A program made the position numbers and the translations under genes. Below are positions 44,914-55,179 of a stretch of DNA of 64,000 nt, one piece after another. This DNA comes from Acetobacter ghanensis (lineage in GTDB: Bacteria; Pseudomonadota; Alphaproteobacteria; Acetobacterales; Acetobacteraceae). Location: NCBI RefSeq assembly GCF_001499675.1, contig NZ_LN609302.1, positions 1,029,896-1,093,895 of the forward strand. Reading direction: 5' to 3'. Under the pieces are notes generated by a model. That model had not been told where the DNA came from and ran no database searches. It was given only the letters and a program-made list of their open reading frames with translations. Each line of letters begins with the position of its first letter. The stretch's first letter is position 1.

Positions 44914-46954
44914 ATGATGGTTGTAAGGTGCATTCTTGGCCAGCATAACCTTTGGCTGGTCTTTGTGGCTGCCTTGCTATGCTTTTCTGGTTCATGGGTT
45001 ACCGCCTCTCTGTTCCGCCATGCGCTTCGTGCCAAAAATAGCCAGTGGTACGCATGGCTGTTTTTAACGGCGCTCTCCAGTGGGGTGGCAATCTGGTGTA
45101 CCCATTTTGTCGCCATGCTGGGGTATGGGGGCGGGGCATCCGCACGGTTTGACCCTTTGCTAACCAGCATCTCGCTGCTGATTGCCGTGGTGGGCAGCAC
45201 CATAGGGTTTACATTGGCAACGTGCCGGTTTGCCCGTTTTCTCCCCGAAATTGGGGGTGTTATTGTTGGGCTGTCCATTGTGGCTATGCACTACACGGGC
45301 ATGTTGGCCTACCGGGTGCAGGGGCAGACCAGTTGGAATGTGCTGTATCTGGCGGTTTCGGTTCTGGCTGCCATTGTGCTGTGCGTTCTGGCCGTGCGGG
45401 CTGGTGTGCGGTCCGGACGGTGGGCTAGCACCTGTATGGCGGGCGTGCTGGCGTTGGCTGTGCTGTGTGTCCATTTTATTGGTATGGCGGCATACCATGT
45501 GCAGGTCACGCAGTTGCCGGTGGACATAACCGGCCGCCCGGATGACTCCATTGTGCTGGCTGCGGCCATTGCCATCATGTCTTTTCTGATCGTGGGGGGC
45601 GGGCTGGTTAGCGGCATGATTGATGACAGTTCGCGTGCGGACTCGGTAGAAAAACTGCGTCGCATGGCCCTGAACGATACGCTGACCGGCCTGCCCAACC
45701 GCCTGAATTTTCATCAACGGCTTGATCTTGAGTTGGAATGGGCGCGGGAACATGGTGGCAGGCTGGCGCTTATTGGGATTGACCTGAACCGCTTTAAGGA
45801 GATCAACGACCTGCGTGGCCATAAGGCCGGGGACGAGGTGCTGCGTATTCTGGGGCGGCGGTTGCGTGGGCTGTTGCAGGACGATGGCGGCGAGTTCATT
45901 GCCCGAACCGGGGGGGGATGAGTTTCAGGCTCTGTGCCGCGTTATCTCCGGGGAGCAGATCAAGAGTTTTCTGCACAGGCTGGAAGAGGTCCTGTTCAAG
46001 CCCATCCGTTTTGAGGATTCGGAAGTCCTGCCCGGAGCCAGTCTGGGGGTCGCCATATGGCCGGACCACGCATCGGACAAGGAAGCCCTGATCAACAATG
46101 CGGATCTGGCCATGTACCGCGCCAAGGCCGACCCGGGCAGGCACCCCTGTTTTTATGAACCGTCAATGGATGAAAAGGTGCGTACCCGGCGTAAACTGGC
46201 TGTGGATCTGCGGCAGGCAGTCAAAGCCGGTCAGCTTGCCGTGTGCTATCAGGTGCAGCGGGTGATCGCTACGGGGGAGATCCGGGGGTACGAGGCGCTT
46301 GTGCGGTGGAACCACCCCACGCGTGGCACCATTATGCCTGATGACTTTATTCCATTGGCAGAGGAGAGCGACCTTATCCTTCAAATAGGGGAATGGGTGC
46401 TTAGAACCGTATGTTCGGAGGCGGTTCTGTGGCGGCAACCCTACAAGGTGGCGGTCAATCTGTCCGGTATGCAGTTTGTCCATACGGATATTGCGCATGT
46501 TGTGTCCACAGTGCTGAAGGAGACAGGGCTGCCGCCAGAACGGCTTGAACTGGAACTGACGGAATCGACCATTATTGCCGATCAGGTTCGTGCTTTGCAG
46601 GTGCTTCGGCAGATCAAGGATATGGGCGTCAGTCTGGCGCTGGATGATTTTGGTACGGGTTACTCGTCGCTGGATACGCTCCGCCGCTTTCCCTTTGACC
46701 GCATAAAAATTGACCGTTCGTTTTTTGGCGCCAGTCGGGCCAGCCATCAGACTCAGGCCGTTGTCCATGCCGTGCTGGCGCTGGGGAAGGCGTTTGAAAT
46801 TCCGGTTATGGCGGAAGGCATTGAGACCAAGGACCAACTGACCATGCTTAACGCAGCTGGATGTGACGAGGCGCAGGGCTTTTTGCTGGGGCGGCCTGCA
46901 CCACTGGCGGACATTGTTAAAAACGGTCAGATCACCATGAATTGCGCGCACTAA
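44914..46954 (+). pseudogene. MHYT-GGDEF-EAL cyclic-di-GMP protein split by a frameshift
   Basis: Two frames together encode one protein. 44914-45921 (335 aa) has a seven-helix MHYT sensor with the repeated motifs THFVAML, AMHYTGM and VHFIGMAAYHV, then the first part of a GGDEF domain (LTGLPNRLNFHQRL, GIDLNRFKEINDLRGHKAGDEVL). It stops right after FIARTGGG. The second frame resumes exactly at GGDEFQALCRV and continues through GASLGVAIWP into a full EAL domain (YEALVRWNHP, ELTESTI, LDDFGTGYSSLDTL, EGIET). The break is a G8 run at 45910-45917; seven G's would restore one 679-residue protein. It could be a real mutation, a phase-variable switch or a sequencing error. AGGAAG precedes the first ATG. 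The EAL half retains its catalytic motifs but would lack a start near the break. Confidence 0.85.
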
Positions 46955-47088
46955 AAGGTGTGATTTTGCCTCGGTTTGCAGGGGTGTTGGCAGGGCAATG
47001 CTCCTGTGCGCGAAAAAAGTGCGGGAAAGTGGTGCCGGGAGCATAGGAACAGGCTGACTTTTCTCTCCATTTCCCGTAAAGGGGCAGC

Positions 47089-48894
47089 ATGACCGATGTA
47101 CCCCTTTCGCTCATCCGCAATTTTTCCATCATCGCACATATCGATCATGGAAAGTCCACTCTGGCAGACCGTCTGATTCAGGCGTGTGGTGCCTTGACTG
47201 CCCGGGAGATGACCAACCAGGTTCTTGATAACATGGACCTGGAGCGGGAGCGTGGCATTACCATCAAGGCTCAGACCGTTCGGCTGACCTATCCTGCCAA
47301 GGATGGTAAAACCTACATCCTGAACCTGATGGACACGCCCGGACATGTTGACTTCGCTTACGAGGTCAGCCGTTCTCTGGCCGCGTGTGAAGGTTCGCTG
47401 CTGGTGGTGGATGCCTCGCAGGGGGTGGAAGCCCAGACCCTTGCCAACGTGTATCAGGCCATTGATGCCAACCACGAAATTGTGCCCGTGCTCAACAAGG
47501 TGGATCTGCCTGCAGCAGAGCCAGAGCGCGTTAAGGCGCAGATCGAGGAAGTCATTGGTATTCCAGCGGATGATGCTGTGGAAATTTCAGCCAAGACCGG
47601 GCTGAATATTGAAGGGGTGCTGGAAGCCGTGGTCACCCGCCTGCCGCCCCCAACAGGGGATGCAGAAAAACCTCTTCAGGCCATGCTGGTGGATAGCTGG
47701 TACGACCCGTATCTGGGCGTCATCGTGCTGGTGCGCATCAAGGAAGGGCGTCTGACCAAGGGCATGAAGGTCCGCATGATGTCTTCTGGTGCTGTGCATC
47801 AGGTGGATCAGGTGGGTGTGTTTGCTCCCCGGATGACCTCGGTAGACAGCCTTGGGCCGGGCGAGATGGGGTTCATTAACGCCGCTATCAAAACCGTGGC
47901 CGACTGTAACGTGGGGGACACGATTACAGATGACCGTCGCCCGGCGGCAACGCCGCTGCCCGGTTTTAAACCCTCCATTCCAGTGGTGTGGTGTGGTCTT
48001 TACCCCATTGTGGCTGATGATTTTGAAAAGCTGCGGGACAGTCTTGCCAAGCTGCGCCTGAATGATGCGTCATTCCATTATGAGGCGGAAACATCGGCAG
48101 CGCTTGGCTTTGGCTTCCGCTGTGGTTTTCTTGGCTTGCTGCATCTGGAAATTATTCAGGAACGTCTGTCCCGTGAGTTCGATCTGGACCTTATCGCAAC
48201 GGCGCCTTCCGTTGTGTACAAGGTTTACCGGACCAATGGGGAGATGGAAGAACTTCATAACCCGGCCGATATGCCTGACGGGTCCCTGATTGAAAAAATC
48301 GAGGAACCGTGGATCAAGGCAAACATTATGGTCCCGGACGAATATCTGGGTGCGGTGCTGACGTTGTGCACAGAACGCCGTGGTGTGCAGGTGGACCTGA
48401 CCTATGTTGGAAGCCGGGCCATGGCTGTCTATCGCCTGCCTCTGAACGAGGTGGTGTTTGACTTCTATGACCGCCTCAAGTCGCTCACACGGGGTTACGC
48501 CAGCTTTGACTACCAGATGGATGGGTATGAGGAGAGTGACCTCGTCCGTATCTCCATTCTGGTTAATCAGGAGCCGGTGGATGCGCTCTGCTTTATTGCA
48601 CATCGTTCTGCGGCCGAAGCACGGGGGCGTTCCATTTGCGCCCGCCTCAAGGATCTGATTCCCCGGCAGTTGTTCAAAATTGCCATTCAGGCCGCTATTG
48701 GCAGCCGTGTTATTGCGCGAGAAACCATAGGGGCTCTGTCCAAGGATGTGACAGCCAAATGTTATGGTGGTGACATCTCGCGTAAACGCAAACTGCTGGA
48801 AAAGCAGAAAGAGGGCAAAAAGCGTATGCGCCAGTTCGGGAAGGTGGAAATTCCACAAAGCGCCTTCCTTGCCGCGCTCAAGATGGAACACTAG
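47089..48894 (+). CDS. lepA: Elongation factor 4
   Basis: 601 aa. GTPase motifs [15 protein letters not shown] (P-loop), [10 protein letters not shown] (switch I), [12 protein letters not shown] (switch II), [10 protein letters not shown] (G4). The LepA-specific C-terminal domain is complete ([20 protein letters not shown], then the basic end [21 protein letters not shown]). It binds ribosomes, helps assembly or back-translocation under stress, and is cytoplasmic with membrane association. Start chosen at the first ATG of the standard motif. Confidence 0.97.
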   Translation: MTDVPLSLIRNFSIIAHIDHGKSTLADRLIQACGALTAREMTNQVLDNMDLERERGITIKAQTVRLTYPAKDGKTYILNLMDTPGHVDFAYEVSRSLAACEGSLLVVDASQGVEAQTLANVYQAIDANHEIVPVLNKVDLPAAEPERVKAQIEEVIGIPADDAVEISAKTGLNIEGVLEAVVTRLPPPTGDAEKPLQAMLVDSWYDPYLGVIVLVRIKEGRLTKGMKVRMMSSGAVHQVDQVGVFAPRMTSVDSLGPGEMGFINAAIKTVADCNVGDTITDDRRPAATPLPGFKPSIPVVWCGLYPIVADDFEKLRDSLAKLRLNDASFHYEAETSAALGFGFRCGFLGLLHLEIIQERLSREFDLDLIATAPSVVYKVYRTNGEMEELHNPADMPDGSLIEKIEEPWIKANIMVPDEYLGAVLTLCTERRGVQVDLTYVGSRAMAVYRLPLNEVVFDFYDRLKSLTRGYASFDYQMDGYEESDLVRISILVNQEPVDALCFIAHRSAAEARGRSICARLKDLIPRQLFKIAIQAAIGSRVIARETIGALSKDVTAKCYGGDISRKRKLLEKQKEGKKRMRQFGKVEIPQSAFLAALKMEH

Positions 48895-49020
48895 GTTATT
48901 GCAGCATCGGTTTCTGCCTGACTGTGGCCGGAGGCAGGCCCGGTTGGGTGGTGCCAGTGCCGCCGGGGCCGATACCGGTTTTTGCCCGGCTTGTCCGGGT
49001 TGGAGAATGCAACGGTTTTT

Positions 49021-50196
49021 ATGAACAGCACAGCGCCTCTACAGGTTGGTGATCACCCGCATGTCAGCTTCCCCGAAGGGGTGGAACTGGACTGTGGGGT
49101 AACCCTTGCGCCTGTTGATATTGCGTATTGTACGTATGGGCGGCTTTCGCCCCAAAAAGACAACGCCATCCTTATCTGCCATGCTTTTACGGGCGACCAG
49201 TACGTGGCGGAAACGCATCCGCTTACAGGTAAGCCCGGTTGGTGGGGGCGTATGGTCGGGCCGGGCAAGCCGATTGATACCAACCGTTTTTTTGTTATCT
49301 GCTCCAATGTTCTGGGTGGCTGCATGGGCAGCACCGGCCCACGTTCGGTAAGGACGGATGGCCAAGGGGCGCCGGGAGAACTGTGGGGCACCGCGTTCCC
49401 GCCCATTACCATCCGCGATATGGTGCGGGCCCAGTACAAGCTGGTGCGTAGTTTGGGCATAGACCGCCTGTTTGCTGTTGTGGGTGGCTCCATGGGGGGG
49501 ATGCAGGTCCTTGAATGGGCCGTAACCTACCCGCAGATGATGCTGGCTGTCATGCCCATTGCCACGGCACCTTTTCATTCCGCTCAGAACATTGCGTTTA
49601 ATGAGGTCGGGCGTCAGGCCATTATTGCCGACCCCGATTGGCGCAGCGGGCGGTATTGGGAGGCAGGTGTGGTGCCAGCGCGCGGCTTGGCGGTGGCCCG
49701 CATGATGGCGCATATTACTTACCTGTCGGAAGAGGCGCTAACCCGCAAGTTCGGGCGGCGGATGCGCCGTGGGCCTGCCAGCGGGCAGGGGCCAGAGGGG
49801 TCGGTCTCCACATTCGGTGATATTTTTGAGGTGGAATCCTACCTGCGGTATCAGGGGTCCACTTTTGTCCGGCGGTTTGATGCCAATTCCTATCTCAGCA
49901 TTACCCGCGCTATGGACTGGTTTGATATTGCCGCTGACCATGATGGGGAACTGACCAAGGCTTTTGCCGGTACGTCGGTCCGGTTTTGTGTCGTGTCGTT
50001 CTCCTCGGACTGGCTGTTCCCAACATCGTCGGCGCGTATTCTGGCACGCGCGCTGAACCGGGCCGCGGCCAACGTTTCGTTCGTCGAGATTGAAACTGAC
50101 AAAGGGCACGATGCCTTCCTGTTGGATGAACCGGATTTTGACCGGACTGTGCGCGGGTTTCTGTGTGGCGTTGCCGAACATGCGGGATTGTCCTGA
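49021..50196 (+). CDS. metX: Homoserine O-acetyltransferase
   Basis: 391 aa from the ATG at 49021; the frame extends a little upstream with a TTG. An alpha/beta-hydrolase fold enzyme: [13 protein letters not shown] near the N-terminus, the family [13 protein letters not shown], nucleophile elbow [14 protein letters not shown] with Ser157, and C-terminal [16 protein letters not shown] with the catalytic His and nearby Asp. It transfers acetyl from acetyl-CoA to homoserine, the first committed step of methionine synthesis. Its TGA overlaps the metW ATG by one base, so the pair is coupled. No SAM-II riboswitch pattern was recognised upstream. Confidence 0.95.
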   Translation: MNSTAPLQVGDHPHVSFPEGVELDCGVTLAPVDIAYCTYGRLSPQKDNAILICHAFTGDQYVAETHPLTGKPGWWGRMVGPGKPIDTNRFFVICSNVLGGCMGSTGPRSVRTDGQGAPGELWGTAFPPITIRDMVRAQYKLVRSLGIDRLFAVVGGSMGGMQVLEWAVTYPQMMLAVMPIATAPFHSAQNIAFNEVGRQAIIADPDWRSGRYWEAGVVPARGLAVARMMAHITYLSEEALTRKFGRRMRRGPASGQGPEGSVSTFGDIFEVESYLRYQGSTFVRRFDANSYLSITRAMDWFDIAADHDGELTKAFAGTSVRFCVVSFSSDWLFPTSSARILARALNRAAANVSFVEIETDKGHDAFLLDEPDFDRTVRGFLCGVAEHAGLS

Positions 50197-50795
50197 TGCG
50201 TCTTGACCAACGCTTGATTGCGGACATGATCAAACCCCGCACACGTGTGCTGGATATTGGGAGCGGGGATGGCACGCTCATCGGCCATTTATACCGTGCG
50301 CGTGGGTGTGATGCCCGTGGCATTGAGCTGAACATGGAGCTGGTTACGCGTTCCGTGGCCCACGGTCTACCCGTGGTCCATGGGGATGCAGACCACGATC
50401 TGGCCTATTATCCAGACCATTCGTTTGACTATGTGGTGCTTCAGCGGACCTTGCAGGCAGTTGAGCGCCCAAGGGAAGTGTTGCGGCAGATGTTGCGTAT
50501 CGGGCGATACGCCATCGTCTCTTTTCCCAATTTCGGTCATTGGCAGCTTCGGCTGCGCCTGCTGCTGGGGGGGCGTATGCCCATGACAGCCGTGTGGCAC
50601 ACACCGTGGTATGAAACGCCAAACATTCATCCGTGCACGATTCGGGATTTTCTCGAACTCTGTCGGCAGGATGGTTACATTGTAGAAAAATGGATGGCTG
50701 TGGATGAGGATGGGGAGCGCGCACCGTGGCGGCGTTCCATCCGGCTGGCCAATCTGTTTGGTGAGCAGGCTCTCTTTCTGCTGCGCCGCCGGTAA
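50196..50795 (+). CDS. metW: MetW, methionine-biosynthesis methyltransferase-like protein
   Basis: 199 aa from [13 protein letters not shown] Rossmann methyltransferase-like fold: TRVLDIGSGDGTLIGHL (SAM-like loop), GIELNMELVTRSVAHGLPVVHGDA, SFDYVVLQRTLQAVERPREVL, and the family block SFPNFGHWQLRLRLLLGGRMPMT with HTPWYETPNIH. MetW works with MetX, probably as a partner that activates or stabilises it. It is directly coupled to metX. A weak hairpin overlaps the stop. Confidence 0.93.
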   Translation: MRLDQRLIADMIKPRTRVLDIGSGDGTLIGHLYRARGCDARGIELNMELVTRSVAHGLPVVHGDADHDLAYYPDHSFDYVVLQRTLQAVERPREVLRQMLRIGRYAIVSFPNFGHWQLRLRLLLGGRMPMTAVWHTPWYETPNIHPCTIRDFLELCRQDGYIVEKWMAVDEDGERAPWRRSIRLANLFGEQALFLLRRR

Positions 50796-50813
50796 CCTGT
50801 TACGGGTTGCCGG
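50788..50813 (+). terminator. Weak hairpin at the metW stop
   Basis: CCGGTAACC pairs with GGTTGCCGG (one T-G pair) around TGTTACG, overlapping the metW stop codon. No U-run, so a terminator is only possible. Confidence 0.3.
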
Positions 50814-51288
50814 GGTTTGCAAACGTGCCGGATATATGAGCCATTATTAACAGGAACCTAAAAAATAAGTTAGAATTGCGTGTGCGTAAATGCGCGAAAA
50901 ATGAGACCGAAAATTCTGGTATGTGTAAAAATATATTAAAAATACTAGTTATATGATAAGAAACCTGTATATATCGCGTGTCTGATGATTGTGATTCGCA
51001 GTTGTTGTAACAGCTGTGCGGCCTACTTATTTTCGGACCAATATGGTACGGAACCCTTGCGGGGCGCTCAGACTGCTTTTATATATTTGTTCCAAGACAG
51101 TATGCGCGGGATGCATGATTCCGAAAATTTCTTATTCTGTCTGTAATGTAATAAAATTCATGCTGACCTGTCCGTCCGGTCTAGCTTAGAGACGGTTCTG
51201 CTCTGTCATCAATTTTCCTTTGGTAGTGCGTGGCTGAAAATAAGGTGGATGTGACTCGTTTTCAGGTGCATGGAGAGGTTGCCCCTAA
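50814..51288 (+). other. Long AT-rich leader before the DEAD-box helicase gene
   Basis: About 475 bp without a credible ORF, much more A/T-rich than its surroundings. DEAD-box helicase genes induced by cold often have long leaders that fold differently with temperature, so an extended 5'-UTR and promoter region is a reasonable reading. No known riboswitch or ncRNA was recognised. A ribosome site (GGAGAGG) lies about 10 bases before the ATG. Confidence 0.5.
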
Positions 51289-52599
51289 ATGACTACTTTT
51301 TCGGATCTGAAACTAGCTGCACCCCTGTTGCAGGCGCTGACGGATCAAGGGTACGAAATACCTACTCCCATTCAGGCGGGTTCCATTCCGCATCTGTTGG
51401 AAGGGCGTGATCTGCTGGGTCTTGCGCAGACGGGAACAGGTAAAACCGCATCTTTTGCGCTGCCTATCCTGCAACATCTGCACAATAATCCCAAGGCAAC
51501 GGCCCCCAAACAGCCGCGCGCTCTGGTGTTGGCTCCTACGCGTGAACTGGTTGCCCAGATCAGCGATAGCTTCAAAGCCTATGCCCGCTACATGAAGTTT
51601 TCTCAGGCCGTAGTGTTTGGCGGTGTGGGGCAGGGGCGTCAGGTTGAAGCCATGCGCCGCGGTGTGGATGTTCTGGTGGCCGCACCCGGTCGTCTGCTTG
51701 ACCTGATTGGTCAGGGTTACATCGACCTCTCCGGGCTGGAAATTCTGGTGCTGGATGAAGCCGATCGTATGCTCGATATGGGCTTTGTGCGTGATATTCG
51801 CCGGATCATGAGCTATGTTCCCGCACAGCGTCAGACCCTTCTGTTCTCGGCAACCATGCCGAAAAGCATTGAAGATCTGGCAGCTTCTCTGCTGAGCAAT
51901 CCAGCCCGCGTGGAAGTGGCTCCGCCCTCCAGCACGGTGGACCGTATCCAGCAGGCCATCATGTTTGTGAACGGCACAAGCGACAAGCGCGATGCACTGC
52001 TCACCATGGTTGAGTCCGACAAGGTTGCCCGTGCTGTTGTGTTCACGCTGATGAAGCATGAAGCCAACAAGGTTGCTGAGTTCCTGAACAAGAACAGCGT
52101 GACGGCGGAAGCCATCCACGGCAACAAGTCTCAGGGTGCGCGTGAGCGGGCCATGAAAGGCTTCCGTGCCGGGTCCGTTAAGGTGCTGGTGGCAACCGAT
52201 ATTGCAGCACGCGGTATTGATGTGGATGAAGTCAGCCACGTGTTCAATTACGACCTGCCGAATGTGCCCGAAAGCTACGTGCACCGCATCGGCCGTACCG
52301 CTCGTGCTGGGCGTGATGGCTGGGCCGTTTCGTTCTGTGATGCAGAACAGCGTGCATGGCTGAAGGATATTGAAAAACAATCGGGAAGTCCATTCCCGTG
52401 GTCCGCGACCATCCTTGGCATTCGGAAGAAGCCGAATTTTCCACGCAGCGTCCGCCTGTTCTGGGCGGTGGTGGCCGTGGTCGCGGTGGTCCGCCGCGCA
52501 ATGGTGGCGGCGGCCGCGGTGGTCCGCCACGCCGTTCCGGTGGTGGGCGTTCCGGTTCCTACAGGGCCGGTGCTCAGGCCTAATTGGAATAACGTATGA
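51289..52599 (+). CDS. DEAD-box RNA helicase with a frameshifted C-terminal tail
   Basis: 436 aa. Helicase motifs in order: F/Q motif PIQAGSIP, ATP site AQTGTGKTASF, PTRELVAQI, VLDEADRMLDMG (DEAD box), LFSATM, and motif VI VHRIGRTARAGRDG, so it unwinds RNA with ATP. In the given frame the tail after WLKDIEKQSGSPFP turns into an unusual valine-rich run. In the +1-shifted frame the same DNA reads PVVRDHPWHSEEAEF and then an RGG-rich tail (GGGGRGRGGPPRNG) ending at 52583, which is the normal tail of this helicase group. One extra A in the A5 run near 52373-52377 would restore it. The catalytic core is unaffected. Likely a cold or stress helicase (DeaD/RhlE-like). Confidence 0.9.
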   Translation: MTTFSDLKLAAPLLQALTDQGYEIPTPIQAGSIPHLLEGRDLLGLAQTGTGKTASFALPILQHLHNNPKATAPKQPRALVLAPTRELVAQISDSFKAYARYMKFSQAVVFGGVGQGRQVEAMRRGVDVLVAAPGRLLDLIGQGYIDLSGLEILVLDEADRMLDMGFVRDIRRIMSYVPAQRQTLLFSATMPKSIEDLAASLLSNPARVEVAPPSSTVDRIQQAIMFVNGTSDKRDALLTMVESDKVARAVVFTLMKHEANKVAEFLNKNSVTAEAIHGNKSQGARERAMKGFRAGSVKVLVATDIAARGIDVDEVSHVFNYDLPNVPESYVHRIGRTARAGRDGWAVSFCDAEQRAWLKDIEKQSGSPFPWSATILGIRKKPNFPRSVRLFWAVVAVVAVVRRAMVAAAAVVRHAVPVVGVPVPTGPVLRPNWNNV

Positions 52600-52600
52600 G

Positions 52601-52635
52601 AAAAGGCCGCTACGGTTTTCGTAGCGGCCTTTTTT
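52601..52635. terminator. Strong bidirectional terminator
   Basis: AAAAGGCCGCTACG pairs perfectly with CGTAGCGGCCTTTT around GTTTT, followed by T's; A's precede it. It lies between the helicase gene and the convergent exported nuclease-like gene. Confidence 0.94.
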
Positions 52636-53524
52636 ATGGCGTATGCTTTTGCGGTAGCCTCAATGTTATGGAAACCGGGCAGTGGTCGCTCAGGGTTTGT
52701 GCGCCATTCTGCGGGATAGTCATAATGCGCAGGGAACCGGGGTCTTTCCACTTTTCGGCAGCGCCCCCCAGTAGGATGTGGTCAATAAAGTAACTGCCAT
52801 TCAGGCAGGGGCTTGCGTGTCCGGCAGTGACCAGATCCAGCGGTGTAATCTGGTTCAGGGACAGAAAAAGAGGGTCCGTGCGTGTCATGCGTCGGTTAAA
52901 GTCCCCAATAATAGCAAAGGCTTCCCCGGTTTTTGCTCTGTCGGCCAACCAGTTCTGCAAGGCGTGGAATTGCTGGACCAGAATGGGGCAGGCGTGGTGT
53001 TTTTCCGAAGGTGGATTATCCCAGCACCCGGTTTTAAGATGAATAACCAGCACCCGGAGTGTTGTGTCATCAACCCTGAGGGTCATATCCAAGCCGCTGC
53101 GTAAGGGGTGGTGTGGCCCAGTTGAACTGAGCGCCAACGCGGTTACATCGGGGTTGCGCTGCACCACCAGCCCTTGCCGTACTGCTATGGCTGTATGTTG
53201 TGGAATATTATCGTCAGACAGAAAAAGTTGGTAATCCTGCAAAGGAAACAGGTGCGCTAGTGTTGCTGTATCCCCCACTTCTTGCAGGCCGATCAGGTCA
53301 GAGTGCAGGCGTGTGGCATAGGTTGCCAGAGCGGCTAGGTCGTCTGTGGCTCTATGGGGAATGTCGGTGGGGATAAAGGGGGCGTGCTGTGTCTGGCTAT
53401 CCAGCAGCCAGTCCATGTTCCAGGTACTTATTTTTAGGGTCTGCACAGGGGTAGCCCAACTGGCATTTGCCCAAAAAAAACCGGCCCCCATTGCGGCCAT
53501 CAGGCCAGAACGGAGAGCCGGCAT
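52634..53524 (-). CDS. Exported endonuclease/exonuclease/phosphatase (EEP) family protein
   Basis: 296 aa from the ATG at 53524, which follows the carbonic anhydrase stop by 16 bp; the longer frame overlaps that gene and is unlikely. An N-terminal signal peptide (SGLMAAMGAGFFWANASWA) points to the periplasm or outside. EEP metal-site motifs: ISTWNMDWLL, DLIGLQEVGD, IGDFNRRM and SDHCPVSI. The family hydrolyses phosphodiesters of nucleic acids or lipids; substrate unknown. An extracellular nuclease for phosphate scavenging is one possibility. Confidence 0.85.
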   Translation of the reverse strand: MPALRSGLMAAMGAGFFWANASWATPVQTLKISTWNMDWLLDSQTQHAPFIPTDIPHRATDDLAALATYATRLHSDLIGLQEVGDTATLAHLFPLQDYQLFLSDDNIPQHTAIAVRQGLVVQRNPDVTALALSSTGPHHPLRSGLDMTLRVDDTTLRVLVIHLKTGCWDNPPSEKHHACPILVQQFHALQNWLADRAKTGEAFAIIGDFNRRMTRTDPLFLSLNQITPLDLVTAGHASPCLNGSYFIDHILLGGAAEKWKDPGSLRIMTIPQNGAQTLSDHCPVSITLRLPQKHTP

Positions 53525-53540
53525 ACAAAAAGCGGTTTTG

Positions 53541-54239
53541 TTATGCAGTTTCTTGTTCGGTCTGTTCCTGCAGTTTTTCAATAACACCACTGATTGGCAC
53601 GCTCTTGCGGGTCTGTTCATCCAGCACCGAAATTTCTCCGGTGCCTATGTCATAAAACCACCCTTGCAGGAAGAGCGTGTTGCGCGCCAGTCCCGCTGCC
53701 ACAGCCGGATGTGTGCGCAGGTGGGCCAGCTGGAGTAGGACGTTTTGTTCCGCAAGGCAGCGCACTGTTGCAGGCCCCGCATCTTCCGAGCGGAACGTGT
53801 TGAGTGCTGCAGCCCGCGCGGCTTCCGCATTGCGGAGCCAACGCCGGACCGTGGGCATTTTATCCAGACCGTTCTTTTCCGGTTCCAGCAGCGCCTTCAT
53901 GGCGCCGCAGTCGGAGTGACCGCAGACGATAATGGAAGAAACACCAAGCCCGAGCACTGCATATTCGATGGCGGAGGAAACACCCCCCAGCATTTCGCCA
54001 TATGCAGGAACCAGATTGCCGATGTTACGCAGAATAAACAGATCCCCAGGTTCGGTCTGGGTAATCAGGTTCGGATTGATGCGGCTATCGGCGCAGGCAA
54101 TAAACAGCGCGCCGGGAGCCTGCCCTTTGGCCAGACTGGCAAACAGGGCTTCCTTTGCGGGGAAAATTTCGGTGTTGAAATGTTCAGCACCGCGCAACAG
54201 GGAGAGCAGGTTGCTTCTGGCTTCGGAACATGTCGGCAT
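53541..54239 (-). CDS. Beta-class carbonic anhydrase
   Basis: 232 aa. Zinc site: Cys49 and Asp51 with Arg53 in FIACADSRINP, His108 and Cys111 in VCGHSDCGAM. The ordering CxDxR, then about 55 residues, then HxxC is typical. The C-terminal part is helical with PISGVIEKL. It converts CO2 and water to bicarbonate, supplying carboxylations at low CO2. Convergent arrangement is absent: the EEP gene follows on the same strand and may share a transcript. Confidence 0.95.
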   Translation of the reverse strand: MPTCSEARSNLLSLLRGAEHFNTEIFPAKEALFASLAKGQAPGALFIACADSRINPNLITQTEPGDLFILRNIGNLVPAYGEMLGGVSSAIEYAVLGLGVSSIIVCGHSDCGAMKALLEPEKNGLDKMPTVRRWLRNAEAARAAALNTFRSEDAGPATVRCLAEQNVLLQLAHLRTHPAVAAGLARNTLFLQGWFYDIGTGEISVLDEQTRKSVPISGVIEKLQEQTEQETA

Positions 54240-54379
54240 CGGTTAACTCCAGAAAACCTTTACGTTTGGCCTGAGGGCAGGTCAGGAACCTGCAATGGGC
54301 TGTGTTAAGCCAAACGTATGAGGAACAGATACGTTCTGTGAAATAAAGCAAAAATCTGTTTTGTAACATTCCGCTCTGT

Positions 54380-54997
54380 TTAGCTTAGCGGGTCATCCTC
54401 AGGTTCGCTCAGCTGGTCAGCCGGGTGGCGGACCGGAGCAGGATTTGTGCGCGGGCGGTTGGGTTCGGTCTGGCGGCGGGTAAAGTTGGCCCCCAGAGAC
54501 GCCAGTTCAAGGAACTGGTCTGCCTGCCTGCGCAGGTCATCACCAATTAATGGCGGGGAGGAGCGCATGGAGGACACAACGGAGACGCGGGTCCCCTGCC
54601 TTTGCACGGCTTCCACAACCCGACGGAAATCTGAATCCCCGCTAAACAGAATGGCGTGGTCTATATGTGGCGCCATTTCCATCATGTCCACGGCAATTTC
54701 GATGTCCATATTGCCTTTAACGCGGCGTTTCCCGGTCGAATCCGTAAACTCACGCGCAGGCTTGGTCACCAGGAAATAGCCGTTGTAGGAGAGCCAGTCC
54801 GTAAGTGGCTTCAGCGGCGAGTAGTCCTCGGTGTCCAGAATGGCAGCGTAATAATAGGCGCGGATCACGTGTGTTTTTGCCGCAAAAAACTCAAGCAGCT
54901 TTTTGTAATCAACATCAAAACCGAGGCTGCGGGATGTTGAATACAGGCTGGATCCGTCAATGAAAAGACAGGTTTTTTCGTCTTTCTTCAGGTTCAT
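54380..54997 (-). CDS. NYN-domain (DUF88/LabA-like) putative RNase
   Basis: 205 aa. The PIN-like NYN fold is clear: TCLFIDGSSLYSTSRSLGFDVDY (first acidic residue), RRVKGNMDIEIAVDMMEM (conserved acidic core), HAILFSGDSDFRRVVEAVQRQG (next acidic residues) and VSVVSSMRSSPPLIGDDLRR. These acidic residues would bind metal for RNA cleavage. The C-terminal 40 residues are basic and Pro-rich, perhaps for RNA binding. Family function in bacteria is mostly unknown. Single gene between carbonic anhydrase and folK. Confidence 0.85.
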   Translation of the reverse strand: MNLKKDEKTCLFIDGSSLYSTSRSLGFDVDYKKLLEFFAAKTHVIRAYYYAAILDTEDYSPLKPLTDWLSYNGYFLVTKPAREFTDSTGKRRVKGNMDIEIAVDMMEMAPHIDHAILFSGDSDFRRVVEAVQRQGTRVSVVSSMRSSPPLIGDDLRRQADQFLELASLGANFTRRQTEPNRPRTNPAPVRHPADQLSEPEDDPLS

Positions 54998-55179
54998 GAG
55001 TGTAGTCCTCTAAATAAATTCAAAGTTGTTTCTTTAGGGTTTTGATTATGTGGAAATGAAATTTTTCTCATGCGGTACAGAATAAAGGCCCCTTTGGTTG
55101 TTTGTTTGTTGGGCGTTCTTATAAAAGAAGCGCGCAGCGCGTTCAAAACAAGATATCCCACTCATGTGTGAGGCATTAC

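Noticed and set aside
48895..49020. SAM-II type riboswitch upstream of metX
   Set aside because: This element is common before metX-like genes in alphaproteobacteria, but I could not recognise its conserved core in the 126-bp gap; a covariance-model search would settle it.
51313..52530. 405-aa minus-strand frame opposite the helicase
   Set aside because: Antisense shadow of a conserved DEAD-box gene, with no recognisable motif or ribosome site.
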